From Clostridia bacterium (GTDB taxonomy: Bacteria; CBDUZB01; JAGLHV01): 37,918 nucleotides of DNA. Under the pieces are notes generated by a model, which had not been told where the DNA came from, made no database searches, and saw only the letters and a list, made by a program, of their open reading frames with translations. Positions 25,643 through 34,626 of this stretch are shown one piece after another. How positions within the stretch are numbered: position 1 is the first letter of the stretch; every line of letters starts with the position of its first letter. Location: positions 1-37,918 of the forward strand of contig JAUVLC010000012.1 in the NCBI GenBank assembly GCA_030595925.1. Direction: 5' to 3'. Both the position numbers and the translations under genes were made by a program.

Positions 25643-27322
25643 TCAATATTCCCTATATTTATTGGTAATAGGAAATCTTCTGTCTTTGCCAAAAGCTTTA
25701 GAAGTAATTTTTATCCCCGGAGAAGATTGTCTGCGTTTATATTCATTTTTATCAATCATCCGGATAATTTTTCTTACCGTACCAATACTAATTTTATTAG
25801 TAGTTATTTTTTGAGAACTTTTGTCCTCTTCCACGTAACCTTTTATGATTTCATCTAAAATCGCATACGGGGGTAAACTATCCCGGTCTTTTTGATTTTC
25901 CCGTAATTCTGCTGACGGTTCCCGGACAATAATACTCTCCGGTATTAAAATTTCATTTTCTTTTTCATTCACAAATTCAGCCAGCCGGTAAACCATTATT
26001 TTAGGAACATCTTTTATTACGGCAAATCCGCCGGCCATATCACCATACAAAGTGCAATACCCAACGGATGTCTCACTTTTATTTCCGGTAGTAAGTACCA
26101 GCCAATTGAATTTATTGGAAAAAGCCATCAAAATATTCGCTCTTATTCTTGCCTGTAAATTTTCTTCGGTAACATCATTTTTCAACCCTGAAAACTCTTT
26201 TTGCAGTGCTCCTAAATAAACTTTAAAAATCTTCTCTATCGATATAGTAATCAATCTAATCCCTGTATTTTTAGCTAAAATACGGGCATCTTTTTGTGTC
26301 TCTGCTGATGAATAACGAGAGGGCATTGAAATGCCGACAACATTTTCTTTACCTATTGCATCCCCGGCAATCACCGCAGTCAAGGCAGAATCTATCCCCC
26401 CACTTAATCCAACAACGACTTTCTGAAAACCGTTTTTTCTTATATAGTCATGCGTTCCTAATATTAAAGCAGAATAAATTTTATTTATCTCTTTTGATTT
26501 TTTTACTTTCCGCTGTTGTAAAACAGGTTTTTTACTCTTTTCAGGGACACTTATTTTAATACAATTTTTACCTTTATTTTTTTTGGCTGTTTTTTTTACG
26601 GGTAAATCGGCAACAATCAAATCCTCTTCAAATTGTTTGCCCCTTATTATTTCTTTGCCCGTAAAATCAAAAATAACACTGTCTCCGTCAAAAACAAGCT
26701 CGTCCTGTCCTCCCACTAAATTATTATAACAGAGATAAGTTCTTGTTTCTTTTGCCTGTTTAATCAATATTTTCTTTCTTAAACTTTCTTTTCCGGCATA
26801 ATAAGGAGAAGCGGAAATATTTATTATCAGTTGTGCCCCTTTGTCTGCCTGCAACCCGGCTACCCCTCCGGGTTCCCAGATATCCTCACAAATATTAACC
26901 CCGAAAACAATCTGATTCATTACAAACAAAGGAGATTTTTTACCCGTTTTAAAATACCTTTTCTCATCAAAAACCCCGTAGTTAGGTAACCTGCTTTTAT
27001 GGCAAATTCCTTTTATCTTTCCTTTGCTGATTATAGCTGCTGCATTATATAAATGACCGGATTTGTCTCTGTCCACAAATCCGACAATTACGACAATAGA
27101 GGAAATTTTCTTCACTAATGAATTCAATGCTTTTAGATTATCTTCTACGAAATGTTTTTTTAACAACAAATCCTCGGGAGGATATCCACATATGGCTAAT
27201 TCAGGAAAGGTTACTATATCGGCTTTGAGCTTTTGAGCCTGCTTAATAAACCAATCGATTTTACTACTATTTCCCTTAAAATCCCCTACTACAGTATTAA
27301 TCTGAGCTAAAGCTATTCTCAC
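25643..27322 (-). CDS. nadE: Glutamine-dependent NAD+ synthetase
   Basis: It is the last step of NAD synthesis: deamido-NAD plus glutamine-derived ammonia and ATP. An N-terminal nitrilase-type glutaminase domain (1 to about 270) carries E41 (TFPELAICGYPPEDLL), K109 (CHKSRLPNYGVFDEKRYF) and C145 (GVNICEDIWEPG). The C-terminal synthetase domain has the PP-loop GLSGGIDSAL (SGGIDS 307-312), then STSVGYCTLYGDMAGG-like KSETSVGYCTLYGD and PSAELRENQKD. The length (559 aa) fits the two-domain bacterial form. It lies in the glutamine-related block with carB and glnA and has a near-consensus promoter. Confidence 0.95.
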   Translation of the reverse strand: MRIALAQINTVVGDFKGNSSKIDWFIKQAQKLKADIVTFPELAICGYPPEDLLLKKHFVEDNLKALNSLVKKISSIVVIVGFVDRDKSGHLYNAAAIISKGKIKGICHKSRLPNYGVFDEKRYFKTGKKSPLFVMNQIVFGVNICEDIWEPGGVAGLQADKGAQLIINISASPYYAGKESLRKKILIKQAKETRTYLCYNNLVGGQDELVFDGDSVIFDFTGKEIIRGKQFEEDLIVADLPVKKTAKKNKGKNCIKISVPEKSKKPVLQQRKVKKSKEINKIYSALILGTHDYIRKNGFQKVVVGLSGGIDSALTAVIAGDAIGKENVVGISMPSRYSSAETQKDARILAKNTGIRLITISIEKIFKVYLGALQKEFSGLKNDVTEENLQARIRANILMAFSNKFNWLVLTTGNKSETSVGYCTLYGDMAGGFAVIKDVPKIMVYRLAEFVNEKENEILIPESIIVREPSAELRENQKDRDSLPPYAILDEIIKGYVEEDKSSQKITTNKISIGTVRKIIRMIDKNEYKRRQSSPGIKITSKAFGKDRRFPITNKYREY

Positions 27323-27444
27323 TTTTCCTTCTTTCTATTTTTATTAGATTTATGCAAAATATCTGCCTGGTTATCTTAAAAATTGGCAGATATACAAAAT
27401 GCTTATATTGAAATATTAACCATTGCTTTGCGTAAACTTTAAAC

Positions 27445-27474
27445 ATTATACATCAAAAAAAAACAATTAGTCAA
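27445..27474 (-). promoter_or_regulatory. nadE promoter
   Basis: Minus strand TTGACT (27469-27474), 18-bp spacer, TATAAT (27445-27450). The leader is about 115 nt. The promoter lies back to back with the nitroreductase promoter in the 316-bp intergenic stretch 27323-27638, which otherwise holds only AT-rich sequence. Confidence 0.75.
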
Positions 27475-27552
27475 GTTATCTTTCTACGCTCTTGTCAATC
27501 TTTTATTTTTTTAAAAGCCAAAAAAAAATTCTTTCTCTATCTGAAAAAATCC

Positions 27553-27581
27553 TTGACTCAATTAAGTAATTATGGCATACT
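27553..27581 (+). promoter_or_regulatory. Nitroreductase gene promoter
   Basis: TTGACT (27553-27558), 17-bp spacer, CATACT (27576-27581). An AAGGAG ribosome site is at 27628-27633. Confidence 0.6.
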
Positions 27582-27638
27582 TCTTAAAATACTTACGTTA
27601 AAATTTTCAATATTATTAATTATCCCAAGGAGAAAATT

Positions 27639-28160
27639 ATGGAAGTAATGGAAGCGATAAAAAAAAGATGCAGTATTCGCAGTTATCAGGATAAACCCGT
27701 CGAAGAAGAAAAATTAAAGCTTGTTTTAGAAGCAGCACGACTTGCTCCTTCGGCTAAAAACAAACAGGAATCTAAATTTATCGTAGTCAGGGATAAATCG
27801 TTACGTCAAAAGCTTATGGTTGCCGCCAAAAATCAGAGTTTTGTCGGGGAAGCCCCGGTAATAATTGTTTGCTGTTCGGCGGACACGGAATATAAAATGA
27901 CCTGCGGACAACTTGCTTACCCTATCGACGGAGCAATTGCCCTGGACCATATGACTTTAAAAGCAGTTGAAGAAGGTCTGGGAAGCTGTTGGATAGGTGC
28001 TTTTTTCGAAGAACAGGTAAAAGAAATATTAAATATACCTGCAGAAGTGCGAATAGTTGATTTACTTGTTCTTGGTTATCCCAAAGAACCTTCAGTCACT
28101 AGAAAAGGCAGATTACCTCTTGAACAAATTATAATGAATGAAAAATGGCAACAAATTTAA
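27639..28160 (+). CDS. Nitroreductase-family FMN oxidoreductase
   Basis: It is a small FMN-binding NAD(P)H-dependent oxidoreductase, usually a cytoplasmic homodimer. Family features are the start AIKKRCSIRSYQDKPV with RxSxR-type phosphate contacts, LEAARLAPSAKNKQESKFIVV, and LKAVEEGLGSCWIGAFFEEQVKEIL near the C-terminus. At 173 aa it is of the compact type. The physiological substrate cannot be predicted. It is the only clear plus-strand gene in the window, divergent from nadE and convergent with pepD, whose stop is only 5 bp away. Confidence 0.92.
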   Translation: MEVMEAIKKRCSIRSYQDKPVEEEKLKLVLEAARLAPSAKNKQESKFIVVRDKSLRQKLMVAAKNQSFVGEAPVIIVCCSADTEYKMTCGQLAYPIDGAIALDHMTLKAVEEGLGSCWIGAFFEEQVKEILNIPAEVRIVDLLVLGYPKEPSVTRKGRLPLEQIIMNEKWQQI

Positions 28161-28165
28161 TAAAT

Positions 28166-29656
28166 TTATTTTGATAATGCCGTTAAAATTCCTTTAAGAA
28201 AGTTAAAGTATTTAGCTACAGACGATATTTTCACTTTTTCCCCGACAGAATGAGGATTTTCAATCCAGGGGCCGATAGAAATCATATCCATTCCCGGAAA
28301 TTTTTCACCGATTATCCCGCATTCTAATCCTGCATGAACTATTTTAGCCGAAGGTTCTTCCTTAAATAAATTTTGATAAACATTTTTAGCCAGATTCAAA
28401 AGTTTCGAATTTTCATCCGGGTTCCAGCCGGGATAAAGCCTTCCGTCTTTTACCAGAGCACCTGCATCAACTCCTATAGTTTTTAATCTATCCCTTATTC
28501 CTGCCAATTCAGCATTGACACAACTCCTGCTCATTGAACGAATTATAACCTCTCCTTTTTCTTCTTCACCTTGTTTAGTACGAATTTTAGCCAGATTAGT
28601 AGAAGTCTCCACGACATCTATTTGCTCACACATTTTAACGACTCCGTGAGGCAAACCACTTAAAAGTTTTAATATCCTATTTTTTAAATTTGATTTTATT
28701 AAATATTCTTCAGTAGATTCAATTGTTAAGGAAATAGCTTTTATTTGTAAATTTGGTTCAGTCAACTTAAATTCATCGGATAACTCTTTAAAAAACATAG
28801 CTATCCCTGACTTTAACTCTTGAACATCAGCTGTTTTTATCAATATATGGGCTTTAGCTTCCCGGGGGATAGCATTTAATTTGTTTCCGCCGTCAATCTT
28901 GATTAAATCAAGTTTGAATCTCTCCTCTAAGCATAATAACGCCCTGCTCAGCAATTTAATTGCATTTGCCCGGCCCAGATGAATATCTATCCCGGAATGC
29001 CCTCCTTTCAACCCAAAAACTTTAATGACATATTTTTCTTTTCCCTCAACAGATGTTTTTTTATAATTAAAAGGAAAACCAAATCTTGTATTTCCACTGC
29101 CGGCACAGCCAATATATATGTTTTCATCCTCCCCGTCCAGATTCAACATTATTTTTCCTTTTAAAAAATGGGGTTCAATTCCCAATGCCCCGGAAAATCC
29201 TGCCTCTTCATCAACGGTAAAAAGACACTCTAACGGGGGATGTACTACATCAGAAGCATCTAAAACGGCTAACATTGAAGCAACCCCTATCCCATTATCG
29301 GCTCCCAAAGAAGTATCTACGGCATAAAGATAATCCCCTTCAACCCTTAATAAAACGGGGTCTTTGGAAAAATCATGCTTAACTTCTTCGTTTTTTTCAC
29401 AAACCATATCCAGATGTGCCTGAATAATAACTTTGGGAAGTTGTTTATCTCCGGAAGAGGAACTATCCACCCTTGCTGGTTTACGAATGAGAATATTGCC
29501 GATTTTATCTTCCCAAAACAAAAGATTCCGTCTGCGAGCAAATTCCTTTACATACTCCCTTATCTGTCCCTCCTGTTTGGAACAGCGGGGAATATCACTA
29601 ATTTCCTTAAAATACTTCCAGACATTGCCGGGCTCAAGATTTAAAATAGATGACAT
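28166..29656 (-). CDS. pepD: Aminoacyl-histidine dipeptidase / cytosolic non-specific dipeptidase (M20)
   Basis: It is a Zn-dependent cytoplasmic peptidase that splits dipeptides. Metal and catalytic motifs are QAHLDMVCEKN, DTSLGADNGIGVA, TVDEEAGFSGALG and HAGLECGIIGEKFPG, ending NPHSVGEKVKI, all diagnostic of PepD. The lid or dimerisation region contains GLKGGHSGIDIHLGRANAIK. The 496 aa match the family. It follows the GGQ-protein gene by 20 bp and probably shares its transcript; GAAAGGA lies before the ATG. Confidence 0.94.
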   Translation of the reverse strand: MSSILNLEPGNVWKYFKEISDIPRCSKQEGQIREYVKEFARRRNLLFWEDKIGNILIRKPARVDSSSSGDKQLPKVIIQAHLDMVCEKNEEVKHDFSKDPVLLRVEGDYLYAVDTSLGADNGIGVASMLAVLDASDVVHPPLECLFTVDEEAGFSGALGIEPHFLKGKIMLNLDGEDENIYIGCAGSGNTRFGFPFNYKKTSVEGKEKYVIKVFGLKGGHSGIDIHLGRANAIKLLSRALLCLEERFKLDLIKIDGGNKLNAIPREAKAHILIKTADVQELKSGIAMFFKELSDEFKLTEPNLQIKAISLTIESTEEYLIKSNLKNRILKLLSGLPHGVVKMCEQIDVVETSTNLAKIRTKQGEEEKGEVIIRSMSRSCVNAELAGIRDRLKTIGVDAGALVKDGRLYPGWNPDENSKLLNLAKNVYQNLFKEEPSAKIVHAGLECGIIGEKFPGMDMISIGPWIENPHSVGEKVKISSVAKYFNFLKGILTALSK

Positions 29657-29676
29657 TTAAGATTTATCCTTTCTTT

Positions 29677-30105
29677 TTAGTCGGTATTTTCTTTTTTAAT
29701 GTTTTTTATCGGGGCCCTGAGTTTTTTCTTTTCGGATTGCATTTTCTTCAGTTTCAAGACCTTTTCTTTGGCTTTTTTCGAGCGCCTACGCTTTTGCCGG
29801 CGTATTTTTTCTATCTGCTGTTGTTGGGCACTTTCCTTACCCAGGATTATTGACTCAATTTTATCAACTAAAATTCTTCGTGCCAAAAATCTATTGAGCG
29901 ATTGGACCCTTTCTTTTTGACATTTTATTTCTATTCCGGTAGGAATATGTTTTAAGTATACGCAGGTAGACGTCTTGTTTACTTTTTGGCCGCCTTTCCC
30001 GCTGGAACGAATAAATTTTTCAATAATATCTTTTTCAAAAACACCCAGTTTCTGCATCCGTTCTTCTAAGTTTTTTTGCTTTTTTAAGCTTATTTTGAAT
30101 AACAT
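29677..30105 (-). CDS. Orphan release-factor-like protein with GGQ motif (ribosome-rescue type)
   Basis: Residues of about 27-90 match the catalytic domain of class I release factors, with SSGKGGQKVNKTSTCVYL (GGQ 38-40). The codon-recognition domains of RF1/RF2 are absent. A strongly basic C-terminal tail (RRQKRRRSKKAKEKVLKLKK region) follows, as in ArfB/YaeJ and mitochondrial C12orf65-like factors, where it enters the mRNA channel of stalled ribosomes. It should hydrolyse peptidyl-tRNA on stalled ribosomes. Whether it is a true ArfB or a related RF-like family is unclear. No Shine-Dalgarno site is obvious. Confidence 0.85.
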   Translation of the reverse strand: MLFKISLKKQKNLEERMQKLGVFEKDIIEKFIRSSGKGGQKVNKTSTCVYLKHIPTGIEIKCQKERVQSLNRFLARRILVDKIESIILGKESAQQQQIEKIRRQKRRRSKKAKEKVLKLKKMQSEKKKLRAPIKNIKKENTD

Positions 30106-30164
30106 ATTTTATACCAACTATTTTTATTTAAATGGCTTATATTTTAAAGATGAATCGAAATTTC

Positions 30165-30215
30165 TTTAATAAATTACTTTAGCTTTTTTGGAAATTATTA
30201 AAGTAAATTATTAAA
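30165..30215. repeat. 17-bp AT-rich inverted repeat
   Basis: Arms 30165-30181 (tttaataaattacttta) and 30199-30215 pair with one mismatch across a 17-nt loop. It lies between the PQ-loop gene and the GGQ-protein gene. It may be a weak terminator or a protein-binding site. The rest of 30106-30330 shows no signal. Confidence 0.45.
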
Positions 30216-30330
30216 CAACCGTCATCTATCTTTGTTTTTACAAATGATTTAAAACATATTTTACCAAAAATTGCTTTATAATAATCTAAGTTTTCCTTTG
30301 CTTAATCTTTCCTCTTTTGATGGGGCAAAA

Positions 30331-30615
30331 TTACCTGTCGCTTTCTTTTACTTCTAACACTGTTGAGTTACGATACAAAAGGACAACTACTACTACACAG
30401 CTAAACAAAAGCATATTTACTATATTAAAAGCTTTCCAAACAATATCCGCAGACAATATGCCGGAAGGAAACATTGCCAATAAACAAAACCATACACCTA
30501 ACACCCAGGCCAGACTAATATCTTTCGATGATTTTCGCTTAATTATGCGTATAATTAGCGGAATATTCCACAAAGGCAATACTATTGCTGCTACCAAACC
30601 AATATTTTCAATCAT
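30331..30615 (-). CDS. Small PQ-loop (SemiSWEET-like) membrane protein
   Basis: The 94 aa form three hydrophobic helices (about 3-22, 36-56, 60-82). The first ends in LWNIPLIIRIIKRKSSKDIS, resembling the PQ-loop repeat of SWEET and SemiSWEET transporters, which form channels as dimers of a three-helix unit. A sugar- or small-solute-transport role is plausible, but the substrate is unknown. It lies 11 bp after the DUF481 gene with an AAGGAG site at the right distance from the ATG, so the two are co-transcribed. Confidence 0.7.
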   Translation of the reverse strand: MIENIGLVAAIVLPLWNIPLIIRIIKRKSSKDISLAWVLGVWFCLLAMFPSGILSADIVWKAFNIVNMLLFSCVVVVVLLYRNSTVLEVKESDR

Positions 30616-30626
30616 TTTATTACTCC

Positions 30627-31373
30627 TTATAATTTTAGTATCAATGCGACGGTTAAGATTGTATCGGTTTTTTCAAACCCTTCAACCGGTTGATGGGCAT
30701 ATTTTAAATTATAACCAATTTTTGAAGATAAATTCTGACTTAAGGCCGTAGTTAACGCTGTTGTTGAATTGACCTTATAATCATCCGATTCTTCCATATT
30801 GCCCGCAAATTCACATTCAAGAGAAAAAACGGCAGTTTGAGAGAAAAGATGCTTATATTCTCCATACATCCTATAAGAACCATACTCTATCTGTGATGAA
30901 CCGTCAAATACATTGATTATGTCTTCAATAGTATAACCGGCACCTAATTCACTTTTGAGTTTATCAAACTCTTTATCAACCAGCCAATAACCGACTCCAC
31001 CTTGTAGTTTATATTGATTATTTAATCCAATGAAATGATTTTTCAACCATTCCCCATACTCAAAAAGATATATTTTTTTTCCTACGCTATATTCAATTTT
31101 TTCACCCAAAGTATACTGTTCGGCAGTAGTCGTACTCCCTTGAGTAGAAAAAAGAAAACTGCCGTCTAATTTAAAAATTGTCCTGGTCCAATTTTGTTGG
31201 TATAAAACATCTAAATTAGCAGTGGATATTTCGCTATTTCCATCGGATGAAATATAGGAAATCTCTGTAGTTAAACTACGTTTTTTTTCTTTCCCCTCTG
31301 CCGAAAACAATTTAGAACTAAACGACATAAAACATATTCCGGCTAATAATAACCCTGTAAAAACTTTCTTCAT
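30627..31373 (-). CDS. DUF481 (YdiY-like) outer-membrane beta-barrel protein
   Basis: A signal peptide MKKVFTGLLLAGICFMSFSS precedes alternating amphipathic beta strands (ISYISSDGNSEISTANLDVLY, WTRTIFKLDGSF), ending in a C-terminal leucine as in outer-membrane barrels. The pattern matches DUF481, the YdiY family of outer-membrane proteins of unknown role. The start is chosen at 31373: AGGAGG at 31382-31387 stands 8 nt before this ATG. An in-frame GTG at 31382 overlaps that site and is rejected, and the ATG at 31376 is an alternative. It supports a Gram-negative envelope. Confidence 0.75.
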   Translation of the reverse strand: MKKVFTGLLLAGICFMSFSSKLFSAEGKEKKRSLTTEISYISSDGNSEISTANLDVLYQQNWTRTIFKLDGSFLFSTQGSTTTAEQYTLGEKIEYSVGKKIYLFEYGEWLKNHFIGLNNQYKLQGGVGYWLVDKEFDKLKSELGAGYTIEDIINVFDGSSQIEYGSYRMYGEYKHLFSQTAVFSLECEFAGNMEESDDYKVNSTTALTTALSQNLSSKIGYNLKYAHQPVEGFEKTDTILTVALILKL

Positions 31374-31456
31374 CATATTCACCTCCTTTTTTTATTAAGT
31401 TGAGCACTCCTTACTTCCTTATAAACAATTCTCTGCCTCAGACAAAAACTTACTTT

Positions 31457-32764
31457 TTATTTCTGTCTTAAAGAAGCATTTAAACAAACCGCTTTTTCTT
31501 TAACTGAACGAATATCTTTCCATTCGGATAATGCAAACGACGGGAAAAAACTATTATTCTGTAAAAGCGGTTCTTCGTCGATTCCGTTAAAGTTTTCAGC
31601 CATTTTTGTGCCGGGAATAGGCGAAAACTCACTCAATGATATTTTACCTCCCAGCGAATGAACAAAATCTACCCCCTCTTTTACTTCCTCGATGTTACTT
31701 CCCGGGGCACCTAACATGAGATATACCGAATACTCTCCTTTCTTGTATCCGGCTTCCTTTAAATTAGATATTGCCTTTTGAAGTTGTTCCCCGGTAACCT
31801 TTTGATGCCAAAGCTTTTCTTTTCCCTTATTAACTGTTTCCAGACTCAATATTGGATTTACAAAGTTTACCTTTTTCATCAATTTAGCTATCTCTCTACT
31901 AAGAAATTTAGCATGCAAGCCATTAGGAGTATAAAAATTCATATCCTGACCTACTTCTTTTACAATTGCTTCCAAATACCAGCTTATATAATCCTGATTA
32001 AATAAAAGGGCATCATCATAAAAAGCAAAATTTCTTATACCTTTTTGATAAAGTAATTTAATCTCTTTTAAAGCACTTTTTTTTTCTTTGAGCATAAAAC
32101 CAGGGCCCAACAGCTTTTGAGCACAATAAAGGCAATTAAAAGGGCATCCCAGGGATATTCTCAAAACAGTATAAGCGGGATTGTGATAACATTCATAATC
32201 TATCAGTTCGTTTAAGATATTGCTAAAAGAAAAATCACATTCTTTTCCCAAAATCAGGGAAAGTTTATACAACTCCTTATTCTTAACAACATAATCCGCC
32301 CCGCTTTCCTCTACTGCATGATTATAACACAAACTTGCATAGGTTCCCCCTAAAATGACAGGAACACCTTGATAAACCCGCTTAAGCGTCTTTATTGCCT
32401 GAAATACCCCTTGATACCAGTAAGTCATACTTGAAGACACCAGTATAAAATCTATATCCTCCGGTGGTAAAGCTTTTTTGAAATATTTTATAGGTAATCC
32501 GTATCTTTTATACTTCCGGGGAATGTTTTTAAAAACATCCGGCTGTTTGATTTCTTCAATTAAATATTTTCCTGTACCATCCGAACGGTCTTTAATTTTT
32601 TCTTTAATCAAAGGATGGTGTCTATCTAATGTATCTACATAGTATACGTTAAAACCCGCTTTTTTAAGTATTGAGGATATTTTTAAAAACCCCCAGGGTT
32701 TAAGCCATAAATCATAAGCCGCAAAATCGTATATCCAGGGATTGACCAGTAATATTTTTTTCAT
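31457..32764 (-). CDS. Radical SAM protein with N-terminal cobalamin-binding-like domain
   Basis: Residues 1 to about 160 form a Rossmann-like B12-binding-type domain (KKILLVNPW, PVILGGTYAS, ESGADYVV). The expected DxHxxG motif is not evident, so cobalamin may not be bound conventionally. The radical SAM core carries the [4Fe-4S] motif CPFNCLYC (C207, C211, C214), followed by NFAFYDDAL and SLETVNKG. It would use S-adenosylmethionine to generate a radical in the cytoplasm; the substrate cannot be told. Related proteins modify lipids, sugars or hopanoids. It has no strong ribosome site. Confidence 0.87.
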   Translation of the reverse strand: MKKILLVNPWIYDFAAYDLWLKPWGFLKISSILKKAGFNVYYVDTLDRHHPLIKEKIKDRSDGTGKYLIEEIKQPDVFKNIPRKYKRYGLPIKYFKKALPPEDIDFILVSSSMTYWYQGVFQAIKTLKRVYQGVPVILGGTYASLCYNHAVEESGADYVVKNKELYKLSLILGKECDFSFSNILNELIDYECYHNPAYTVLRISLGCPFNCLYCAQKLLGPGFMLKEKKSALKEIKLLYQKGIRNFAFYDDALLFNQDYISWYLEAIVKEVGQDMNFYTPNGLHAKFLSREIAKLMKKVNFVNPILSLETVNKGKEKLWHQKVTGEQLQKAISNLKEAGYKKGEYSVYLMLGAPGSNIEEVKEGVDFVHSLGGKISLSEFSPIPGTKMAENFNGIDEEPLLQNNSFFPSFALSEWKDIRSVKEKAVCLNASLRQK

Positions 32765-32840
32765 ATTTTATTGATTAACGTTATGATTTTTCAAATATTT
32801 TTCAGATATAACGGTCAAAACAATTATTCCAAGCATATAT

Positions 32841-33539
32841 TTAGGATTTATTGCTATTACAGGGAAATTTTCCACTTAAAACACATAAATTATCTAATAC
32901 ATTCATAACGCTATCCGTATTTAAAGATTTTTCTATAGTATAATCCAATGCAACGGTTAGTTTTTTTAATGATAACTTCTGCAGGAATTCTTTTTGCATT
33001 CTTTTTCTTTCTTCTTTATTTAAATGACACATTTTTATTAATTTTATACGGTCTTTAAGAAACAAAACAAAAAATTGCTGATTAAAAATCCGCTCAATGG
33101 ATGTTTTAATTTCAGATTGTGAAAGATAATTTATGCAATCCATTTTATTATTACTTCGGACAAAAAATTTCTCGTCATAAAAAAGAATACCCGTATCTAT
33201 CACCCGAAACAATTTAATTTTTCTTAAAAAACGGTTCATAGCTGTTTTTTCTTTTATTTCCATCCTAAAAGGAAGAGAACAAAAGAGTTCAATAATTAAT
33301 TTAGAAATACCATCCCGGACTGGCCAGCTATAAGAAATTTTTATTTGTTTTGTCTTATAAACCCCTTCGACATAACCAACCCTTACTATACCTTTTTTTA
33401 GCCTTCCACCCATTCGAAAAGCAATCTCATTTAATTTACCCCGAACCTTTTTACTCAGATTATTAATTAAATAAAAAAACACACCCACACCAAAAACTAC
33501 AGGCAACAAAACTATAACAATCAAAAACAAAATTTTCAT
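32841..33539 (-). CDS. Unknown protein with one N-terminal transmembrane helix
   Basis: I do not recognise this family. One hydrophobic helix (about 3-27, LFLIVIVLLPVVFGVGVFFYL) is followed by a basic, mixed alpha/beta region of about 200 residues, probably cytoplasmic given the lysines right after the helix. A central stretch (VGYVEGVYKTKQIKISYSWPV) looks like beta strands. An AAGGA site precedes the ATG. It sits between the radical SAM and SDR genes on the same strand, so it may belong to the same envelope or lipid-related operon; that is inference from position only. Confidence 0.7.
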   Translation of the reverse strand: MKILFLIVIVLLPVVFGVGVFFYLINNLSKKVRGKLNEIAFRMGGRLKKGIVRVGYVEGVYKTKQIKISYSWPVRDGISKLIIELFCSLPFRMEIKEKTAMNRFLRKIKLFRVIDTGILFYDEKFFVRSNNKMDCINYLSQSEIKTSIERIFNQQFFVLFLKDRIKLIKMCHLNKEERKRMQKEFLQKLSLKKLTVALDYTIEKSLNTDSVMNVLDNLCVLSGKFPCNSNKS

Positions 33540-33605
33540 TCATTTATCCTTATTTTATAGATTGGAAGACATCCCTTAAATTACGCGCAAATATCCCCCC
33601 AATTA

Positions 33606-34403
33606 TTATTTCGGGCGTGGAAGACTTGAATCTAATATGCTTGTTATTATTCTTCCGGGAAGAATCTTGCTTAATATGCGTAGTAAAAAAACCTCAGAAT
33701 TAATCGTAATCAAAAATCTTTTTCCTTTGCATTTATTAATTATTTTTTCGGCAGCTTTTTGGGGGGATAAAAGAGAATGCCTGGCAGAAAGGCCTTTTGA
33801 CATCCATTCAGGCATATTTTTTCTTTCCTCGGCATATTGAGGTGTATCTATATCTGCGGGACAGGCTACATATACAGCTATATCTTTACAAAGAAGTTCT
33901 CTTCTAATTGCCTCAGCAAAATTGACAATTCCCGCTTTTGCCGCACAATAGGTAGAATATCCTGCCCCTCCGATTAATCCAAATGCCGACGAAATCATTA
34001 AAATTTTAGAACCGGGCGTTAATAAAGTCATAAAAATTCTAGTTGATAATATCGTTCCCCATAAATCAATTTCAATATCCTCTTTCATTTTTTCATAATC
34101 ATCATAATCAGCCAATAAACCCACACTAACTACCCCCGCATTCAACACCAGAAATTCTATTTTTCCAAACTGCCCTTTTATGCTTTCAAATATATTGGTC
34201 AAATCTTCCTGAGAAGTAATATCTCCCTGAAAACCATAAACATCAAACCCCATCTTTTTAATGTTATCCACTGCCTCATCCAGCTTATTTTTCCTTCTGG
34301 CAATAAGGATAGGAACATAACCTTTTTCCGCCAAATTTTTAGCAAAAGCAAACCCCAAACCTGATGACCCACCCGTAATTAGGGCATATTTCTTGTCTTC
34401 CAC
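33606..34403 (-). CDS. Short-chain dehydrogenase, 3-ketodihydrosphingosine-reductase-like
   Basis: It is an NAD(P)-dependent SDR: TGGSSGLG (10-17), NAG (88-90), catalytic S138/S139, Y152 and K156 in YSTYCAAK. The segment PADIDTPQYAEERKNMP (182-198) closely resembles the PPDTDTPGFAEE stretch of eukaryotic 3-ketodihydrosphingosine reductase. That suggests reduction of a long-chain ketone, possibly in sphingoid-like lipid synthesis. A hydrophobic C-terminus (FLLRILSKILPGRIITSIL) could dock on membrane. GTG is the start codon at 34403; AGGAGG stands 9 nt upstream. The serine palmitoyltransferase expected for that pathway is not in the window. Confidence 0.83.
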   Translation of the reverse strand: MEDKKYALITGGSSGLGFAFAKNLAEKGYVPILIARRKNKLDEAVDNIKKMGFDVYGFQGDITSQEDLTNIFESIKGQFGKIEFLVLNAGVVSVGLLADYDDYEKMKEDIEIDLWGTILSTRIFMTLLTPGSKILMISSAFGLIGGAGYSTYCAAKAGIVNFAEAIRRELLCKDIAVYVACPADIDTPQYAEERKNMPEWMSKGLSARHSLLSPQKAAEKIINKCKGKRFLITINSEVFLLRILSKILPGRIITSILDSSLPRPK

Positions 34404-34452
34404 AATACTAAACCTCCTTTAATGGTTTCCCCACTTATCTTTACCTTCCGTC

Positions 34453-34610
34453 TTTTCAGACCGTATCACAATCCCCTTTTTGGTAGTCGCAGGGCTTTCT
34501 TGTCCGCCTGTGGAGGAAGCCTGCGAAAAAACTTTGCCGATAACGCAACCTAAAGGTTGCGGCTACCACATAAAATCTGAGTTATGACACAGTCTGTTTA
34601 ATCCAATGAC
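34453..34610. repeat. MITE-like element, copy D, with REPIN core
   Basis: Left arm cagaccgtatcacaatc and right arm aaatctgagttatgacacag, ending ccaatgac at 34610, match the ends of copy A. The middle is a REPIN: GGTAGT plus an interrupted hairpin (34482-34525) and hairpin plus CTACC (34544-34567). The left hairpin carries the same inserted cttgtccgcctgtggagga as at 15887-15930. It lies between the SDR gene and the GNAT gene. Confidence 0.68.
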
Positions 34611-34626
34611 GATTTATAAAATCACT

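Noticed and set aside
30317-30751. Plus-strand ORF of 144 codons
   Set aside because: It overlaps the PQ-loop and DUF481 genes antisense, which have proper ribosome sites and family features.
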